Both the position numbers and the translations under genes were made by a program. Shown piece after piece: positions 8,695-18,505 of a stretch of 64,000 nucleotides of DNA. The stretch spans positions 2,480,001 to 2,544,000 of the forward strand of contig NZ_CP043727.1 of NCBI RefSeq assembly GCF_009831415.1. Reading direction: 5' to 3'. Every line of letters starts with the position of its first letter. Positions within the stretch are counted from its first letter, which is position 1. The stretch comes from Yersinia canariae. Its GTDB lineage: Bacteria; Pseudomonadota; Gammaproteobacteria; Enterobacterales; Enterobacteriaceae. Below the pieces are notes generated by a model. It saw nothing but the letters and a program-made list of their open reading frames with translations, did not search any database and was not told the DNA's origin.

Positions 8695-9774
8695 TCACTG
8701 TGTGCGCTCGGTCGTGACATTTATCCGGGCTGCCAGCGCACACATCAACTCGTACCCCACGGTTCCGGCGGAATTTGCCACATTATCGATAGGCACATTT
8801 TCGCCCCATATTTCGACTTTGCTGCCAATCTGCGCGTGTGGACAAGGTGTTAAATCCACCGTAAGCATGTCCATCGAAATCGACCCCACCGTGTGAGTCA
8901 ATATGCCGTCGACCATTATCGGTGTTCCGCTGGGCGCGACGCGAGGATAACCATCGGCATACCCACAAGCCACCACACCAATGCGCTGCGCACTATTAGC
9001 ACGATACCGACTGCCATACCCCACACTTTGCCCTGCCGATAAAGATTGCACCGCAATAATCTCACTGTGCAAACTCATCACTGGCCGTAAACCCAGCCCT
9101 GCAATATCAGCGATATCGCCACTGGGTGACGCGCCATATAGAATAATCCCCGGGCGCACCCAGTCGTAATGGGTTTGCGGATGACGTAATACCGCCGCCG
9201 AGTTAGCAAAGCAACGCGGCGCGGGAATATGCCCACTGGCGTGTTGAATCTGAGCAAATTGCTCCTCTGCGCCGATTGAATTATCCGCATTGGCAAAGTG
9301 ACTCATTAATGTCACTTCGCCGACATTACTGAGGCTTTTCGCCCATTGCCACACAGCTTCCGCCTGCCCGACAGGAAACCCCAAACGATTCATGCCGCTA
9401 TTGAGTTTCAAGTAAATATTCAGCGGAGCCGCCAAACGTGCAGCTTTAATTGCCTCCAATTGCCAATCACTGTGGACAGAAGTGGTCAGGCGATAATGGT
9501 CCAGCAGCACTAAGTCCTGCGGCTGAAAGAAACCCTCAAGCAGTAAGATTGGCCCTTTCCAGCCCTGCTCTCGCAGCAAGATTGCTTCATTTAAATCCAG
9601 TAAGGCAAACCCGTCGGTTGCCACCAGCCCCGGCCAAATACGCGCTAATCCATGACCATAAGCATTAGCTTTAACCACCGACCAGATTTTAGCGGTTCCG
9701 GTATGTTGACGAACAATACTCAAATTATGGTGCAGTGCTGATAAATTCAGCGTGGCCGATATTGGGCGAGGCAT
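8695..9774 (-). CDS. dadX: Alanine racemase, catabolic
   Basis: This PLP enzyme interconverts L- and D-alanine in the cytosol. The 359-residue protein has the PLP-lysine motif VVKANAYGHG (Lys35) near the N-terminus and the catalytic tyrosine segment GYGSRY in the C-terminal part. GGAAGGAATAAGT precedes the ATG. It lies downstream of dadA on the same strand, which marks it as the catabolic DadX, not the biosynthetic Alr. The gap to dadA is 165 bp with a 9-bp hairpin, longer than the tight dadAX spacing of E. coli, so dadX may be partly uncoupled from dadA. The family assignment is secure. Confidence 0.93.
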   Translation of the reverse strand: MPRPISATLNLSALHHNLSIVRQHTGTAKIWSVVKANAYGHGLARIWPGLVATDGFALLDLNEAILLREQGWKGPILLLEGFFQPQDLVLLDHYRLTTSVHSDWQLEAIKAARLAAPLNIYLKLNSGMNRLGFPVGQAEAVWQWAKSLSNVGEVTLMSHFANADNSIGAEEQFAQIQHASGHIPAPRCFANSAAVLRHPQTHYDWVRPGIILYGASPSGDIADIAGLGLRPVMSLHSEIIAVQSLSAGQSVGYGSRYRANSAQRIGVVACGYADGYPRVAPSGTPIMVDGILTHTVGSISMDMLTVDLTPCPHAQIGSKVEIWGENVPIDNVANSAGTVGYELMCALAARINVTTERTQ

Positions 9775-9882
9775 ACTTATTCCTTCCAGAACAATATTCA
9801 GTTGTTGTTATCACTAGCCATTATTGTCAGAAAAATTTCACCCGAAATAATCCCAATTGCAGCGGCCTCGCAGCACATAACC

Positions 9883-9905
9883 GGGCTGAGTAATTCACTC
9901 AGCCC
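9883..9905 (-). promoter_or_regulatory. Hairpin in the dadA-dadX intergenic region
   Basis: A perfect 9-bp stem (GGGCTGAGT at 9883-9891, ACTCAGCCC at 9897-9905) with a 5-nt loop lies 35 bases after the dadA stop. There is no T tract on the minus strand, so it looks more like an mRNA processing or stability element than a full terminator. Confidence 0.45.
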
Positions 9906-9939
9906 AAGCACATACAGCTTGAAATATCAGGGATATACA

Positions 9940-11244
9940 TTAGCGAACAGGATGAATGTCGTGTAATGGCGTGACATTCAGTGGCCGAAAGCCCGCGCGA
10001 TAGCGCGACACCGCAAGATCATCCGCCAGAATGGCTGGACGCCTGCCATACATTATATCGGCCAATAATTGACCTGAACCGCATGCCATCGTCCAGCCCA
10101 GCGTTCCATGACCTGTATTGAGGTAGAGATTCTTAAGTGAAGTTCGGCCGACGATAGGCGTGCCATCCGGTGTCATCGGGCGCAAACCGGTCCAAAACGT
10201 GGCCTGACTGATATTGCCGCCGTGGGGATACAAATCGCCAACAACCATTTCCAAGGTTTCCCGTCGCGCTTGTTCCAGTTGCATATTGAACCCCACAATT
10301 TCTGCCATGCCGCCAACCCGAATGCGGTCATCAAAACGTGTAATGGCAATCTTATAGGTTTCATCCAGCACAGTAGAAAATGGCGCGGAAGCCGGGTCGA
10401 TGATAGGGATGGTCAGGGAATAACCTTTTAGTGGATAAACCGGAATCGACACCAACCCCGCCAACAAAGCGGTAGAATAAGCGCCAAAAGCCACCACATA
10501 AGCATCCGCTTTCATAATATCATCGCCGCACAACACACCCGCGATTTGATCGCCATCCACCAGCAATTTATCCACCGAGCGATTAAAAATAAATTTCACC
10601 CCAGCCTGTTCAGCCATTTTGGCCAGCCGCTCAGTAAACAACTTACAATCGCCGGTTTCATCATTAGGGAGACGCAAACCGCCGGTGAGTTTATGGGCAA
10701 CTTTTGCCAATGCGGGTTCCACGGTAGCCAATTGATCCGCGGTTAATAATGAATACGGCACCCCGGCATCATCCAATACCGCAATATCTTTGGCGGCATT
10801 ATCAAATTGCTGCTCGGTGCGGAATAATTGCAGTGTCCCGCCCTGACGCCCTTCATATTGAATGCCGGTGTCTTCGCGCAGGTCTTTTAAACAATCACGG
10901 CTGTACTCAGCCAGCCGCACCATGCGGCTTTTGTTGAGTATATAGTGGGATGTATCGCAGTTTCTTAGCATTTGCCACATCCAGCGCAACTGGGCAGCAC
11001 TGCCATCAAGATGAATAGCCAACGGCGCATGGCGCTGGAACATCCATTTAATGGCTTTCAATGGAACGCCGGGAGCCGCCCAAGGGGCCGCATATCCGGG
11101 AGATATCTGGCCAGCGTTGCCTGCGCTGGTTTCCTGAGCTGGCCCGTCCTGGCGGTCAATCACCGTGACATCATGCCCATCTTTGGCTAAGTACCAAGCG
11201 CTGGCCACACCCACCACACCACTTCCTAAAATGACAACACGCAT
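9940..11244 (-). CDS. dadA: D-amino acid dehydrogenase
   Basis: DadA is an FAD enzyme that deaminates D-alanine to pyruvate at the inner membrane and feeds electrons to the respiratory chain. The first residues carry the FAD/NAD dinucleotide fold ([18 protein letters not shown]) and the DAO domain fills the 434 residues. An in-frame start six codons upstream exists, but GGGAGATGAT immediately before ATG 11244 and the family N-terminus favour 11244. With dadX it forms an L-alanine catabolic route. A perfect CRP site lies about 100 bp upstream, matching the known cAMP-CRP and Lrp control of dadA in E. coli. Confidence 0.94.
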   Translation of the reverse strand: MRVVILGSGVVGVASAWYLAKDGHDVTVIDRQDGPAQETSAGNAGQISPGYAAPWAAPGVPLKAIKWMFQRHAPLAIHLDGSAAQLRWMWQMLRNCDTSHYILNKSRMVRLAEYSRDCLKDLREDTGIQYEGRQGGTLQLFRTEQQFDNAAKDIAVLDDAGVPYSLLTADQLATVEPALAKVAHKLTGGLRLPNDETGDCKLFTERLAKMAEQAGVKFIFNRSVDKLLVDGDQIAGVLCGDDIMKADAYVVAFGAYSTALLAGLVSIPVYPLKGYSLTIPIIDPASAPFSTVLDETYKIAITRFDDRIRVGGMAEIVGFNMQLEQARRETLEMVVGDLYPHGGNISQATFWTGLRPMTPDGTPIVGRTSLKNLYLNTGHGTLGWTMACGSGQLLADIMYGRRPAILADDLAVSRYRAGFRPLNVTPLHDIHPVR

Positions 11245-11340
11245 ATCATCTCCCACACCCAATACGCATCAAAAGCATAATATTCTGTTGACAGAAAATT
11301 AACCCAGCAGAAAAAACTATCCAACATATTAATTATAGAC

Positions 11341-11356
11341 TGTGACTTTATTCACA
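11341..11356 (-). promoter_or_regulatory. CRP (cAMP receptor protein) binding site upstream of dadA
   Basis: TGTGACTTTATTCACA is an exact TGTGA-N6-TCACA palindrome, 97-112 bp upstream of the dadA ATG. The divergent ycgB start is 412 bp away on the other side, so dadA is the likely target. The rest of the 523-bp dadA-ycgB gap (11245-11767) is AT-rich, with no gene recognised. Confidence 0.8.
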
Positions 11357-11767
11357 ATTAATTTACGTCCTAATGACTTTTCAATTCAATAGCAGGAGGG
11401 AAATAGCGATAAGATGCTATTTTCAGCCCGTTAAACGAAAGAATGACTGAGAAATGCACCGATTATCCCTATTAACAGCATGAATAATTAGCATGTTGCG
11501 GAAGTCGACTTTATTGGTTTTATATTCCAGTAAATGGGCGATTATTCAGAACAATAATCCAATTAAATCTTTTTTAAGATAATTGATTCTGCCGGTAAAA
11601 AATAATCTAAATTAAAGTCTATGAGCATCGTCAAGAAACCTGTCGTGTAAAAGATGACGGATATTCATTGACATAAGGTCTTGCCATGCCTCAGTTTGTT
11701 CATATTGAGCTAGGATTATTGAAGTGACCAGTATTTTGCAGGGTTTTAAAACCGTGAGGATGCGCTA

Positions 11768-13303
11768 ATGACAACTTCAACATCGAAACACACCGCGCAA
11801 GATAAGCGCCTGACTGACGGCCCGGACTGGACATTTGAATTGTTACAGGTCTATCTGGATCAAATAGACAGGGTGGCAAAACATTACCGGCTCGATACCT
11901 ACCCCCACCAGATAGAGGTCATTACCTCAGAACAAATGATGGATGCCTATTCAAGTATTGGCATGCCAATCAATTATACCCATTGGTCTTTCGGTAAAAA
12001 GTTTATCGAAACCGAGCAAAAATATAAGCACGGTCAACAGGGATTGGCCTATGAGATTGTGATTAACTCCAATCCTTGCATTGCTTATTTAATGGAAGAA
12101 AACACCATTACCATGCAAGCCTTAGTCATGGCTCACGCCTGCTACGGCCACAATTCTTTCTTTAAAAACAACTATTTATTCCGGGCATGGACAGATGCCA
12201 GCTCTATCGTTGATTACTTGTTGTTTGCCCGTCATTACATCAGTGAATGCGAAGAGCGCTATGGTGTAGAAGAGGTTGAGCGACTGCTGGACTCTTGCCA
12301 TGCGCTGATGAATTATGGTGTTGACCGCTATAAACGTCCGCAAAAAATTTCGCTGATTGAGGAAACCGCTCGCCAAAAAAGCCGGGAGGAGTATCTGCAA
12401 AGTCAGGTCAACTCATTGTGGAAAACATTGCCGCGTAAAGATAGAGAAGAAGTGCAAGCCCAAGCTCAGCGCTACCCGAGTGAACCACAAGAAAATCTGC
12501 TCTACTTTATGGAGAAGAATGCGCCACTGTTAGAGTCCTGGCAGCGGGAAGTGCTGCGGATCGTGCGCAAGGTAAGCCAGTATTTTTACCCGCAAAAACA
12601 GACTCAAGTGATGAACGAAGGCTGGGCCACTTTCTGGCACTACACCATCTTGAACCATCTGTATGATGAAGGTCGGGTCAGTGATAGGTTTATGATGGAG
12701 TTTTTACATAGCCACACCAATGTTGTGTATCAACCGCCGTATAACAGCCCTTATTACAATGGGATAAACCCTTATGCCCTTGGGTTTGCCATGTTCCAGG
12801 ATATCAAGCGTATCTGTCAGTCGCCGACCGAGGAAGACTATTACTGGTTCCCAGATATTGCCGGTAAAGATTGGCTGGATACATTGCACTTTGCCATGCG
12901 CGACTTTAAAGACGAAAGTTTCATTAGTCAGTTCTTATCACCGAAAGTGATGCGCGACTTCCGACTCTTTACTGTGTTGGATGATGATAAGAATAACTAT
13001 CTGGAAATTTCGGCCATTCATAATGAAGAAGGCTATCGCGCTATCCGCAATGAACTGTCTGCTCAATATAATTTGAGTAATCATGAGCCTAATATTCAGG
13101 TCTGGAATGTTGATCTGCGAGGGGATCGTTCTCTGACACTGCGCTATATTCCCCATGACCGCGCACCATTGGATAAAAGTCGCCAACAAGTTATGAAACA
13201 TATTCATCGTTTATGGGGATTTGATATTCATATGGAGCAACTCAATGATGATGGCAGTATCGAACTGCTCGACAGTATTCCACCGAGAGTTAATAAGCTC
13301 TAA
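11768..13303 (+). CDS. ycgB: SpoVR family protein YcgB
   Basis: The 511-residue cytosolic protein is full length for the SpoVR family. It includes the conserved NEGWATFWHY segment and several His and Glu residues that suggest a metal site. The name comes from a Bacillus spore-cortex gene, but in enterobacteria it is a stationary-phase gene linked with PrkA (YeaG) and YeaH. The biochemical role is unknown. The ATG at 11768 is preceded by GAGGATGCGCTA. It is convergent with fadR and shares a bidirectional terminator with it, as in the E. coli order ycgB-fadR-nhaB. Confidence 0.92.
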   Translation: MTTSTSKHTAQDKRLTDGPDWTFELLQVYLDQIDRVAKHYRLDTYPHQIEVITSEQMMDAYSSIGMPINYTHWSFGKKFIETEQKYKHGQQGLAYEIVINSNPCIAYLMEENTITMQALVMAHACYGHNSFFKNNYLFRAWTDASSIVDYLLFARHYISECEERYGVEEVERLLDSCHALMNYGVDRYKRPQKISLIEETARQKSREEYLQSQVNSLWKTLPRKDREEVQAQAQRYPSEPQENLLYFMEKNAPLLESWQREVLRIVRKVSQYFYPQKQTQVMNEGWATFWHYTILNHLYDEGRVSDRFMMEFLHSHTNVVYQPPYNSPYYNGINPYALGFAMFQDIKRICQSPTEEDYYWFPDIAGKDWLDTLHFAMRDFKDESFISQFLSPKVMRDFRLFTVLDDDKNNYLEISAIHNEEGYRAIRNELSAQYNLSNHEPNIQVWNVDLRGDRSLTLRYIPHDRAPLDKSRQQVMKHIHRLWGFDIHMEQLNDDGSIELLDSIPPRVNKL

Positions 13304-13338
13304 TACCGGCAGCGATACTTAGCTGGGATATCAATAAG

Positions 13339-13365
13339 AAAGGGGCGCTATAGGCCCCTTTCCTT
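13339..13365. terminator. Bidirectional terminator between ycgB and fadR
   Basis: The stem AAAGGGGC/GCCCCTTT (13339-13346 with 13354-13361) has a 7-nt loop. T-rich tracts follow on the plus strand and A residues precede it, so it can serve both convergent genes. Confidence 0.8.
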
Positions 13366-13382
13366 TTGCTTTGCATCGCCTT

Positions 13383-14102
13383 CTAACGGCGAGCTTCAGC
13401 CAAATCGCTTGGCATGGCGCTCTGCATACTGTGCCAGATTGCACCGCTCTCTTTACCATAAGTGCGCAGGCAATCTAACACTTGGTCATGGGCTTTCTCA
13501 TCACAAAGTGTCGACAACTGACTATAAAACGTCAGAGCCAACTTACGCGCCTCGGGATTCGAGAAATAGTAACGCCCAACACGAGTATAAAGCCCTTTCA
13601 TACCATTCAGGATCAAGCCGTAGATAGGGTTACCTGAAGCAAAAGCCAAACCACGGAAAATGCCGTAATCCAGTGCAGTGAAAGACTCTGAGTTATCATC
13701 AACCGTTTGCGCTTGTGCCAGAATTTCCTGCGCCTTTTCCGGATGATTACGAATAGCCGTCCGGACAAAGATTGTGGCGATGTTAGTTCGAACAGCCAGT
13801 AAGTTGTCTATCAACTGCGGAACGCTGTCATGGTCAAGCCGCGCCAGTGTTTCCAAAATATTAAGACCGGACGTCTCCCAAAAGTTGTTTACTTTCGTCG
13901 GTTTACCGTGCTGAATAGTGAGCCAGCCATCGCGGGCTAACCGTTGCAGCACTTCGCGCAATGTTGTGCGGGTAACTCCAATTAGCTCTGAAAGTTCACG
14001 CTCCGCGGGCAAAATTGTGCCTGGAGGGAAGCGATTATTCCAAATACTTTCAATAATATACTCTTCCGCGAAACCGGCAGGACTTTGCGCCTTTATAACC
14101 AT
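13383..14102 (-). CDS. fadR: Fatty acid metabolism regulator FadR
   Basis: The 239-residue GntR-family regulator has a winged HTH at residues about 10-75 ([22 protein letters not shown]) and a C-terminal acyl-CoA-binding FadR domain. It represses fatty-acid degradation genes and activates unsaturated fatty acid synthesis; long-chain acyl-CoA releases it from DNA. I start at ATG 14102 ([16 protein letters not shown]), the usual N-terminus, not nine codons upstream. It is divergent from nhaB across 244 bp. A probable target, fadD with a FadR operator, lies in the same window. Confidence 0.96.
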   Translation of the reverse strand: MVIKAQSPAGFAEEYIIESIWNNRFPPGTILPAERELSELIGVTRTTLREVLQRLARDGWLTIQHGKPTKVNNFWETSGLNILETLARLDHDSVPQLIDNLLAVRTNIATIFVRTAIRNHPEKAQEILAQAQTVDDNSESFTALDYGIFRGLAFASGNPIYGLILNGMKGLYTRVGRYYFSNPEARKLALTFYSQLSTLCDEKAHDQVLDCLRTYGKESGAIWHSMQSAMPSDLAEARR

Positions 14103-14346
14103 ATTTTTTGACGTTCCGTAGCGATACATATCAGCAATTTAGTGCGCTCATCATACCAGACGACTGTATTCTGATATAGCTCCAGAGCCGAACAAATGGT
14201 GAAAGCAGTCATAAAGTTGCAAAAATTGCGCAGATGGAATGATGAACAGATTATACATATTGCTTTTAGGCCAATAACGTAAAGTAAAATGTAACCTTGA
14301 GCAGTAATAGCGCCATAATAATTTATCAAGGAGACCATAGCTCACG

Positions 14347-15921
14347 ATGGATATGACCATTAGACAAGCTGTACTTAGAAATTTTCTGGGTAATTCACCT
14401 GATTGGTACAAGCTGACAATTATAGGATTTCTCGTCATTAACCCGTTGGTATTCTTTTTTATCAACCCTTTCGTTGCCGGTTGGATGCTGGTTATTGAGT
14501 TTATCTTTACACTGGCAATGGCGCTGAAATGTTATCCATTACAACCTGGCGGTTTATTGGCGATTCAGGCCGTCGCTATCGGCATGACCAGCCCACATCA
14601 GGTTGCGGAAGAAATTGCTAATAACCTCGAAGTCCTGTTGCTGCTGGTGTTTATGGTGGCTGGCATCTACTTTATGAAGCAATTGCTACTGTTTATTTTT
14701 ACCAAACTGCTGCTGAGCATCCGCTCAAAAATCATTCTCTCATTGGCTTTTTGTGTGGCTTCCGCATTCCTTTCAGCCTTCCTCGATGCCTTGACGGTTA
14801 TTGCCGTCGTCATTAGTGTTTCTGTCGGTTTTTATACTATTTATCATCATGTAGCTTCAAATCATACGGATAAAGATATCAATGATGACAGTTGGATAGA
14901 CAGTCAGGAAAATCGCAAAACACTGGAACAATTCAGAGCATTTTTGCGCAGCCTGATGATGCATGCCGGTGTAGGGACGGCCTTGGGTGGCGTCATGACC
15001 ATGGTCGGTGAGCCACAAAACCTGATTATCGCCAAAAGTGCCGGTTGGCATTTCGGTGATTTCTTCATGCGGATGCTACCGGTCACCTTGCCAGTGCTGT
15101 GCTGCGGGCTATTAGTTTGCATGTTGGTCGAGCGTTTTAAGCTGTTCGGCTATGGTGCGGCGCTACCAGAACGTGTCCGTCAGGTTTTGACCGATTATGA
15201 TAAACAAGCCAGTGCGAAACGAAACCGGCAGGAGAAAGTAAAACTGCTGGTTCAAGCGCTGATTGGGGTTTGGCTGGTTCTGGCATTGGCATTCCATTTG
15301 GCAGAAGTCGGTTTGGTGGGCTTGTCAGTGATAATCCTCGCCACCTCTTTCTGCGGCATCACCAGTGAACATGCGCTGGGTAAGGCTTTTCAGGAAGCAT
15401 TGCCCTTCACCGCCCTACTTACCGTGTTTTTCGCTGTGGTCGCCGTGATTATCGAACAAAGCTTATTCACTCCGATTATCCAGTTTGTTTTGCAATCCTC
15501 GCCATCAGCCCAGTTATCCCTGTTTTATCTGTTTAATGGTTTGTTATCTTCAGTTTCTGACAATGTTTTTGTCGGCACCGTGTACATCAATGAAGCGCGA
15601 AAAGCCTTTGAATTGGGGATTATCTCACTTCAACAGTTTGAATTATTGGCCGTTGCTATCAATACCGGTACCAACCTGCCCTCTGTTGCAACACCTAATG
15701 GACAGGCCGCGTTCTTATTCCTGTTGACCTCAGCACTCGCCCCGTTAATCCGTCTATCCTATGGGCGAATGGTCTACATGGCATTGCCTTATACTGTCGT
15801 GATGACGGGGGTTGGTCTGCTCGGTGTTGAGTATTTATTAGTTCCGATAACAGAGTGGATGATGCAAAGTGGCTGGATAAGTTTGCCTCATATTGCTGCG
15901 GGGGTTAGCATTACACACTGA
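14347..15921 (+). CDS. nhaB: Na+/H+ antiporter NhaB
   Basis: The 524-residue inner-membrane protein has about twelve hydrophobic segments and matches NhaB from the first residues ([12 protein letters not shown]) to the end. NhaB expels sodium in exchange for protons and supports growth in salt or at alkaline pH when NhaA is limiting. AAGGAG lies 13 bases before ATG 14347; a second in-frame ATG is at 14353. The position beside fadR and before dsbB is the standard enterobacterial order. No sodium-responsive regulator gene lies beside it. Confidence 0.95.
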   Translation: MDMTIRQAVLRNFLGNSPDWYKLTIIGFLVINPLVFFFINPFVAGWMLVIEFIFTLAMALKCYPLQPGGLLAIQAVAIGMTSPHQVAEEIANNLEVLLLLVFMVAGIYFMKQLLLFIFTKLLLSIRSKIILSLAFCVASAFLSAFLDALTVIAVVISVSVGFYTIYHHVASNHTDKDINDDSWIDSQENRKTLEQFRAFLRSLMMHAGVGTALGGVMTMVGEPQNLIIAKSAGWHFGDFFMRMLPVTLPVLCCGLLVCMLVERFKLFGYGAALPERVRQVLTDYDKQASAKRNRQEKVKLLVQALIGVWLVLALAFHLAEVGLVGLSVIILATSFCGITSEHALGKAFQEALPFTALLTVFFAVVAVIIEQSLFTPIIQFVLQSSPSAQLSLFYLFNGLLSSVSDNVFVGTVYINEARKAFELGIISLQQFELLAVAINTGTNLPSVATPNGQAAFLFLLTSALAPLIRLSYGRMVYMALPYTVVMTGVGLLGVEYLLVPITEWMMQSGWISLPHIAAGVSITH

Positions 15922-15941
15922 TTGCTTGCATTATAGTACGC

Positions 15942-15988
15942 GCCAGCCCTCTGTTTTTCCTCTCTCTGCGAGGTTAAGGTGGGCTGGC
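15942..15988. other. Inverted repeat between nhaB and dsbB
   Basis: An 8-bp perfect inverted repeat (GCCAGCCC at 15942-15949, GGGCTGGC at 15981-15988) encloses 31 bases in the 230-bp gap. No T tract follows. It may be an RNA structure in the 3' end of the nhaB message; its role is unknown. Confidence 0.3.
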
Positions 15989-16151
15989 AAAACAAACCAA
16001 TATCTCACCCAAAGCAAAATTCATGCTCGTGGTGGTGGTCATACGCGAGAAATAACTGATTTTTGCCTAATTTTACCCTTGGGTAGCTGGCAGCAAAGAT
16101 GAATTGGTTTACACTGCCAGTACAATTGCTTACTGCATGGAAAATAAAGAT

Positions 16152-16682
16152 ATGTTGCAATTCCTTAACCGCTGCTCTAAAGGGCGCGGTGCTTGGCTAT
16201 TAATGGCCCTGACTGCACTTGTATTAGAATTGGTTGCGCTCTATTTTCAGCACGTGATGCTGCTTCAGCCTTGCGTTATGTGTATTTATGAACGGGCCGC
16301 ATTATTGGGTATTCTTGGTGCATCACTGCTGGGTGCTATCGCGCCTAAATCCCCTTTGCGCTATCTGGCTATTTTTGTCTGGATTTACAGCGCCTGGAGA
16401 GGTGTTCAGTTAGCGTGGGTGCATACGATGTTGCAATTGCATCCGTCACCTTTCACAACCTGTGATTTCTTTGTGAGCTTCCCTTCATGGTTGCCACTAG
16501 ATAAATGGTTGCCTGCTATTTTTGTGGCCAGTGGCGATTGCTCGGTAAAACAGTGGGAATTCCTGTCTCTGGAAATGCCACAGTGGTTAGTGGGCATCTT
16601 TGCCGCTTATCTGCTTATGGCCGTATTAGTGCTAATCAGCCAGTTTGTTAAGCCGAAAAGACGCGACCTGTTCAGCCGATAA
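16152..16682 (+). CDS. dsbB: Disulfide bond formation protein DsbB
   Basis: This 176-residue, four-helix inner-membrane protein reoxidises periplasmic DsbA and passes electrons to ubiquinone or menaquinone. Both redox pairs are visible: Cys41-Val-Met-Cys44 in the first periplasmic loop and Cys104 with Cys130 in the second, at the E. coli positions; the quinone-linked Arg48 is present. The reading frame extends 16 codons upstream, but [17 protein letters not shown] matches the family N-terminus, so ATG 16152 is used. A T-tailed terminator follows the stop. Confidence 0.96.
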   Translation: MLQFLNRCSKGRGAWLLMALTALVLELVALYFQHVMLLQPCVMCIYERAALLGILGASLLGAIAPKSPLRYLAIFVWIYSAWRGVQLAWVHTMLQLHPSPFTTCDFFVSFPSWLPLDKWLPAIFVASGDCSVKQWEFLSLEMPQWLVGIFAAYLLMAVLVLISQFVKPKRRDLFSR

Positions 16683-16707
16683 CTTCCATACATATCTTTA
16701 TCTATTT

Positions 16708-16736
16708 AAGGCGCCCTAAATGTGGCGCCTTTTTTA
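16708..16736 (+). terminator. Terminator of dsbB
   Basis: The stem AAGGCGCC/GGCGCCTT (16708-16715 with 16724-16731) is followed by a run of T residues, 25 bases after the dsbB stop. Confidence 0.85.
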
Positions 16737-16751
16737 TATTCATTACACAAC

Positions 16752-16776
16752 AAAAAAGGCTGCCAGATGGCAGCCT
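16752..16776 (-). terminator. Terminator for the minus-strand small secreted protein gene
   Basis: The stem AGGCTGCCA/TGGCAGCCT (16757-16765 with 16768-16776) is followed on the minus strand by TTTTTT, just after the stop of the gene at 16801-17157. Confidence 0.85.
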
Positions 16777-16800
16777 CATTACACCATAGTTATCAAAAAA

Positions 16801-17157
16801 CTAGGCTTTGGTATGCGTACAAATATACTGGCTGGCTTGCTCACCATCAACAATCGCCAGACGAATTGGCATGCTAGAAATGTTAAGGGCCGCAATAACT
16901 TGCTCTTGATTATTTGCCTTCTGGAAAATTAATGACTCTCCCTGACCTTCAGGATTAACTTTAACAAACTGAAAGACTGACTTATCAATGGTCAGTTGCT
17001 GATTAGGCCCATCCAATACAGCAGAAAGGCTACCGCCCTCTTTCAATTCGCAATCAAGATTAATTAATGAAGTCCCAGCGGCCTGAACCTGATGTGAAAC
17101 ACTACCTAAAGTAGCGGATATGCCGATGATGACAGCGGCTAAAGTTGAATATTTCAT
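16801..17157 (-). CDS. Small secreted protein of unknown function, 118 aa
   Basis: The first 26-27 residues form a Sec signal peptide (Lys near the start, hydrophobic core, VQA-A cleavage site), giving a periplasmic protein of about 91 residues. Two cysteines (36 and 113) bracket the mature chain and could form a disulphide, which fits a substrate of the neighbouring DsbB system, though adjacency alone proves nothing. I recognise no domain. The gene has its own T-tailed terminator, which supports real expression. The start is at ATG 17157 with a weak AAGAAACTT site upstream. Confidence 0.7.
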   Translation of the reverse strand: MKYSTLAAVIIGISATLGSVSHQVQAAGTSLINLDCELKEGGSLSAVLDGPNQQLTIDKSVFQFVKVNPEGQGESLIFQKANNQEQVIAALNISSMPIRLAIVDGEQASQYICTHTKA

Positions 17158-17220
17158 TTTTAAGTTTCTTGGTTAAATTTCGGCGTTAGTATGCCATATC
17201 TGGCTTATTAATGGGGCCCA

Positions 17221-17667
17221 TTATCTGGCCCACTGCGGTTTATTCAGAATATGGTCTTGCCAGTCAATCACTTCACTCTCTCGCACAGCAATGTGACGTA
17301 CCGAAATCCGCTCACCATGCATGGCAGATTTTGAACCTGTTAATAATGGATGCCAATGGGGTAAACCATGACCTTCACCAATTAAACGATATGCACAGGT
17401 CGGGGGCAACCAATCAAAAGTCACCAAGTTTTCGCGGGTTAACTTGATGCAATCTTCTTCTAATTCAAAGCGGCGCTCATAGTGACGACATTGACAGGTT
17501 TTAATATTGAGCTGATCACAGGCCACATTAGTGAAATAGATCTCGTCAGTGTCTTCATCTATTAATTTATTCAAACAACATTGCCCGCACCCGTCGCACA
17601 GTGATTCCCATTCGCCATCAGACATTTCAGCGAGTGTTTTTTGTTGCCAAAAAGGAAGTTGTGACAT
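17221..17667 (-). CDS. ycgN: YcgN family cysteine-cluster protein (UPF0260)
   Basis: The 148-residue protein has a cysteine cluster of the CxxxCC zinc/iron-binding type: CDGCGQCC at about residues 24-31, then further cysteines in the VACDQ and KTCQCRHY segments and in PPTCAY. It matches E. coli YcgN in length and pattern. The function is unknown; the cluster suggests a bound metal. It lies upstream of the 16801 gene and downstream of ycgM on the same strand, consistent with the E. coli ycgN-ycgM-ycgL-min order. Confidence 0.9.
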   Translation of the reverse strand: MSQLPFWQQKTLAEMSDGEWESLCDGCGQCCLNKLIDEDTDEIYFTNVACDQLNIKTCQCRHYERRFELEEDCIKLTRENLVTFDWLPPTCAYRLIGEGHGLPHWHPLLTGSKSAMHGERISVRHIAVRESEVIDWQDHILNKPQWAR

Positions 17668-17784
17668 GACGATATCCGGTGTAGTTAATAAATATAGGGT
17701 TAAATGAGCGGGCCGTTATAGACGTTTTGGCTACCAGATGCAAGTTTTGCCGCCTGAGCAAGAACACAAGCGGCATACAATGAC

Positions 17785-18441
17785 TTAGATTATACGGGTG
17801 TTTAATGTCTTACCATTCAGCATAATCTTTAGCATATCGCCCGACTTCATTGGCCCGACACCCTGCGGGGTGCCAGTCAAAACGACATCACCGGCGCGCA
17901 ATGTAAAGAAGCGGCTGATGTAGCTTATCAATGGAATGATAGGAGTAATCATATCGCGGGTATTCCCCTGCTGACGGATTTCATCATTAATTGTCAGAGA
18001 TAACTCAACCTGCTGCGCATCACCAAATTCAGCTACCGGTATAAAACCCGAAATCGGGCATGAACCATCAAAAGCCTTGGATTTTTCCCATGGCTGGCCC
18101 GCTTTCTTCAACCCGGTCTGTAATTCACGCAGTGTTAAATCTAATGCCACACCATAGCCCGCAATGGCGCGAGCAACTCTGTCTTCATTGGCTTGCTTTA
18201 ACGGCGTACCAATCAAAACGGCCAATTCAACTTCATGATGTACGGCACCGAACTCTTTCGGAATCGAAACCGGTTGGCGAATATCACACAAGGCCGTTTC
18301 AGGTTTAATGAACAACACCGGCTCGGGTGAGGCCGTACTCCCCATTTCTTTAATATGTTCGGCATAGTTACTGCCTACGCAAACCACTTTATTCACTGGA
18401 AAATCCAGTAAAGCCCCTTGCCAGTCTCTATGTTGATACAT
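17785..18441 (-). CDS. ycgM: Fumarylacetoacetate hydrolase-fold protein YcgM
   Basis: The 218-residue protein fills one FAH domain. The metal-binding acidic residues sit in HHEVELAVLIG and the following Asp-containing segment, as in acylpyruvases and oxaloacetate decarboxylases of this family. E. coli YcgM is a structural member whose physiological substrate is not settled. The start is ATG 18441, with CAGGAGAGGCAGT before it, not 16 codons farther upstream. The gene is 117 bp upstream of ycgN. Confidence 0.88.
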   Translation of the reverse strand: MYQHRDWQGALLDFPVNKVVCVGSNYAEHIKEMGSTASPEPVLFIKPETALCDIRQPVSIPKEFGAVHHEVELAVLIGTPLKQANEDRVARAIAGYGVALDLTLRELQTGLKKAGQPWEKSKAFDGSCPISGFIPVAEFGDAQQVELSLTINDEIRQQGNTRDMITPIIPLISYISRFFTLRAGDVVLTGTPQGVGPMKSGDMLKIMLNGKTLNTRII

Positions 18442-18505
18442 ACTGCCTCTCCTGAATTTACATCTTGATAGACACGACACCGCAGCCAATATTTGACCAC
18501 CGATA

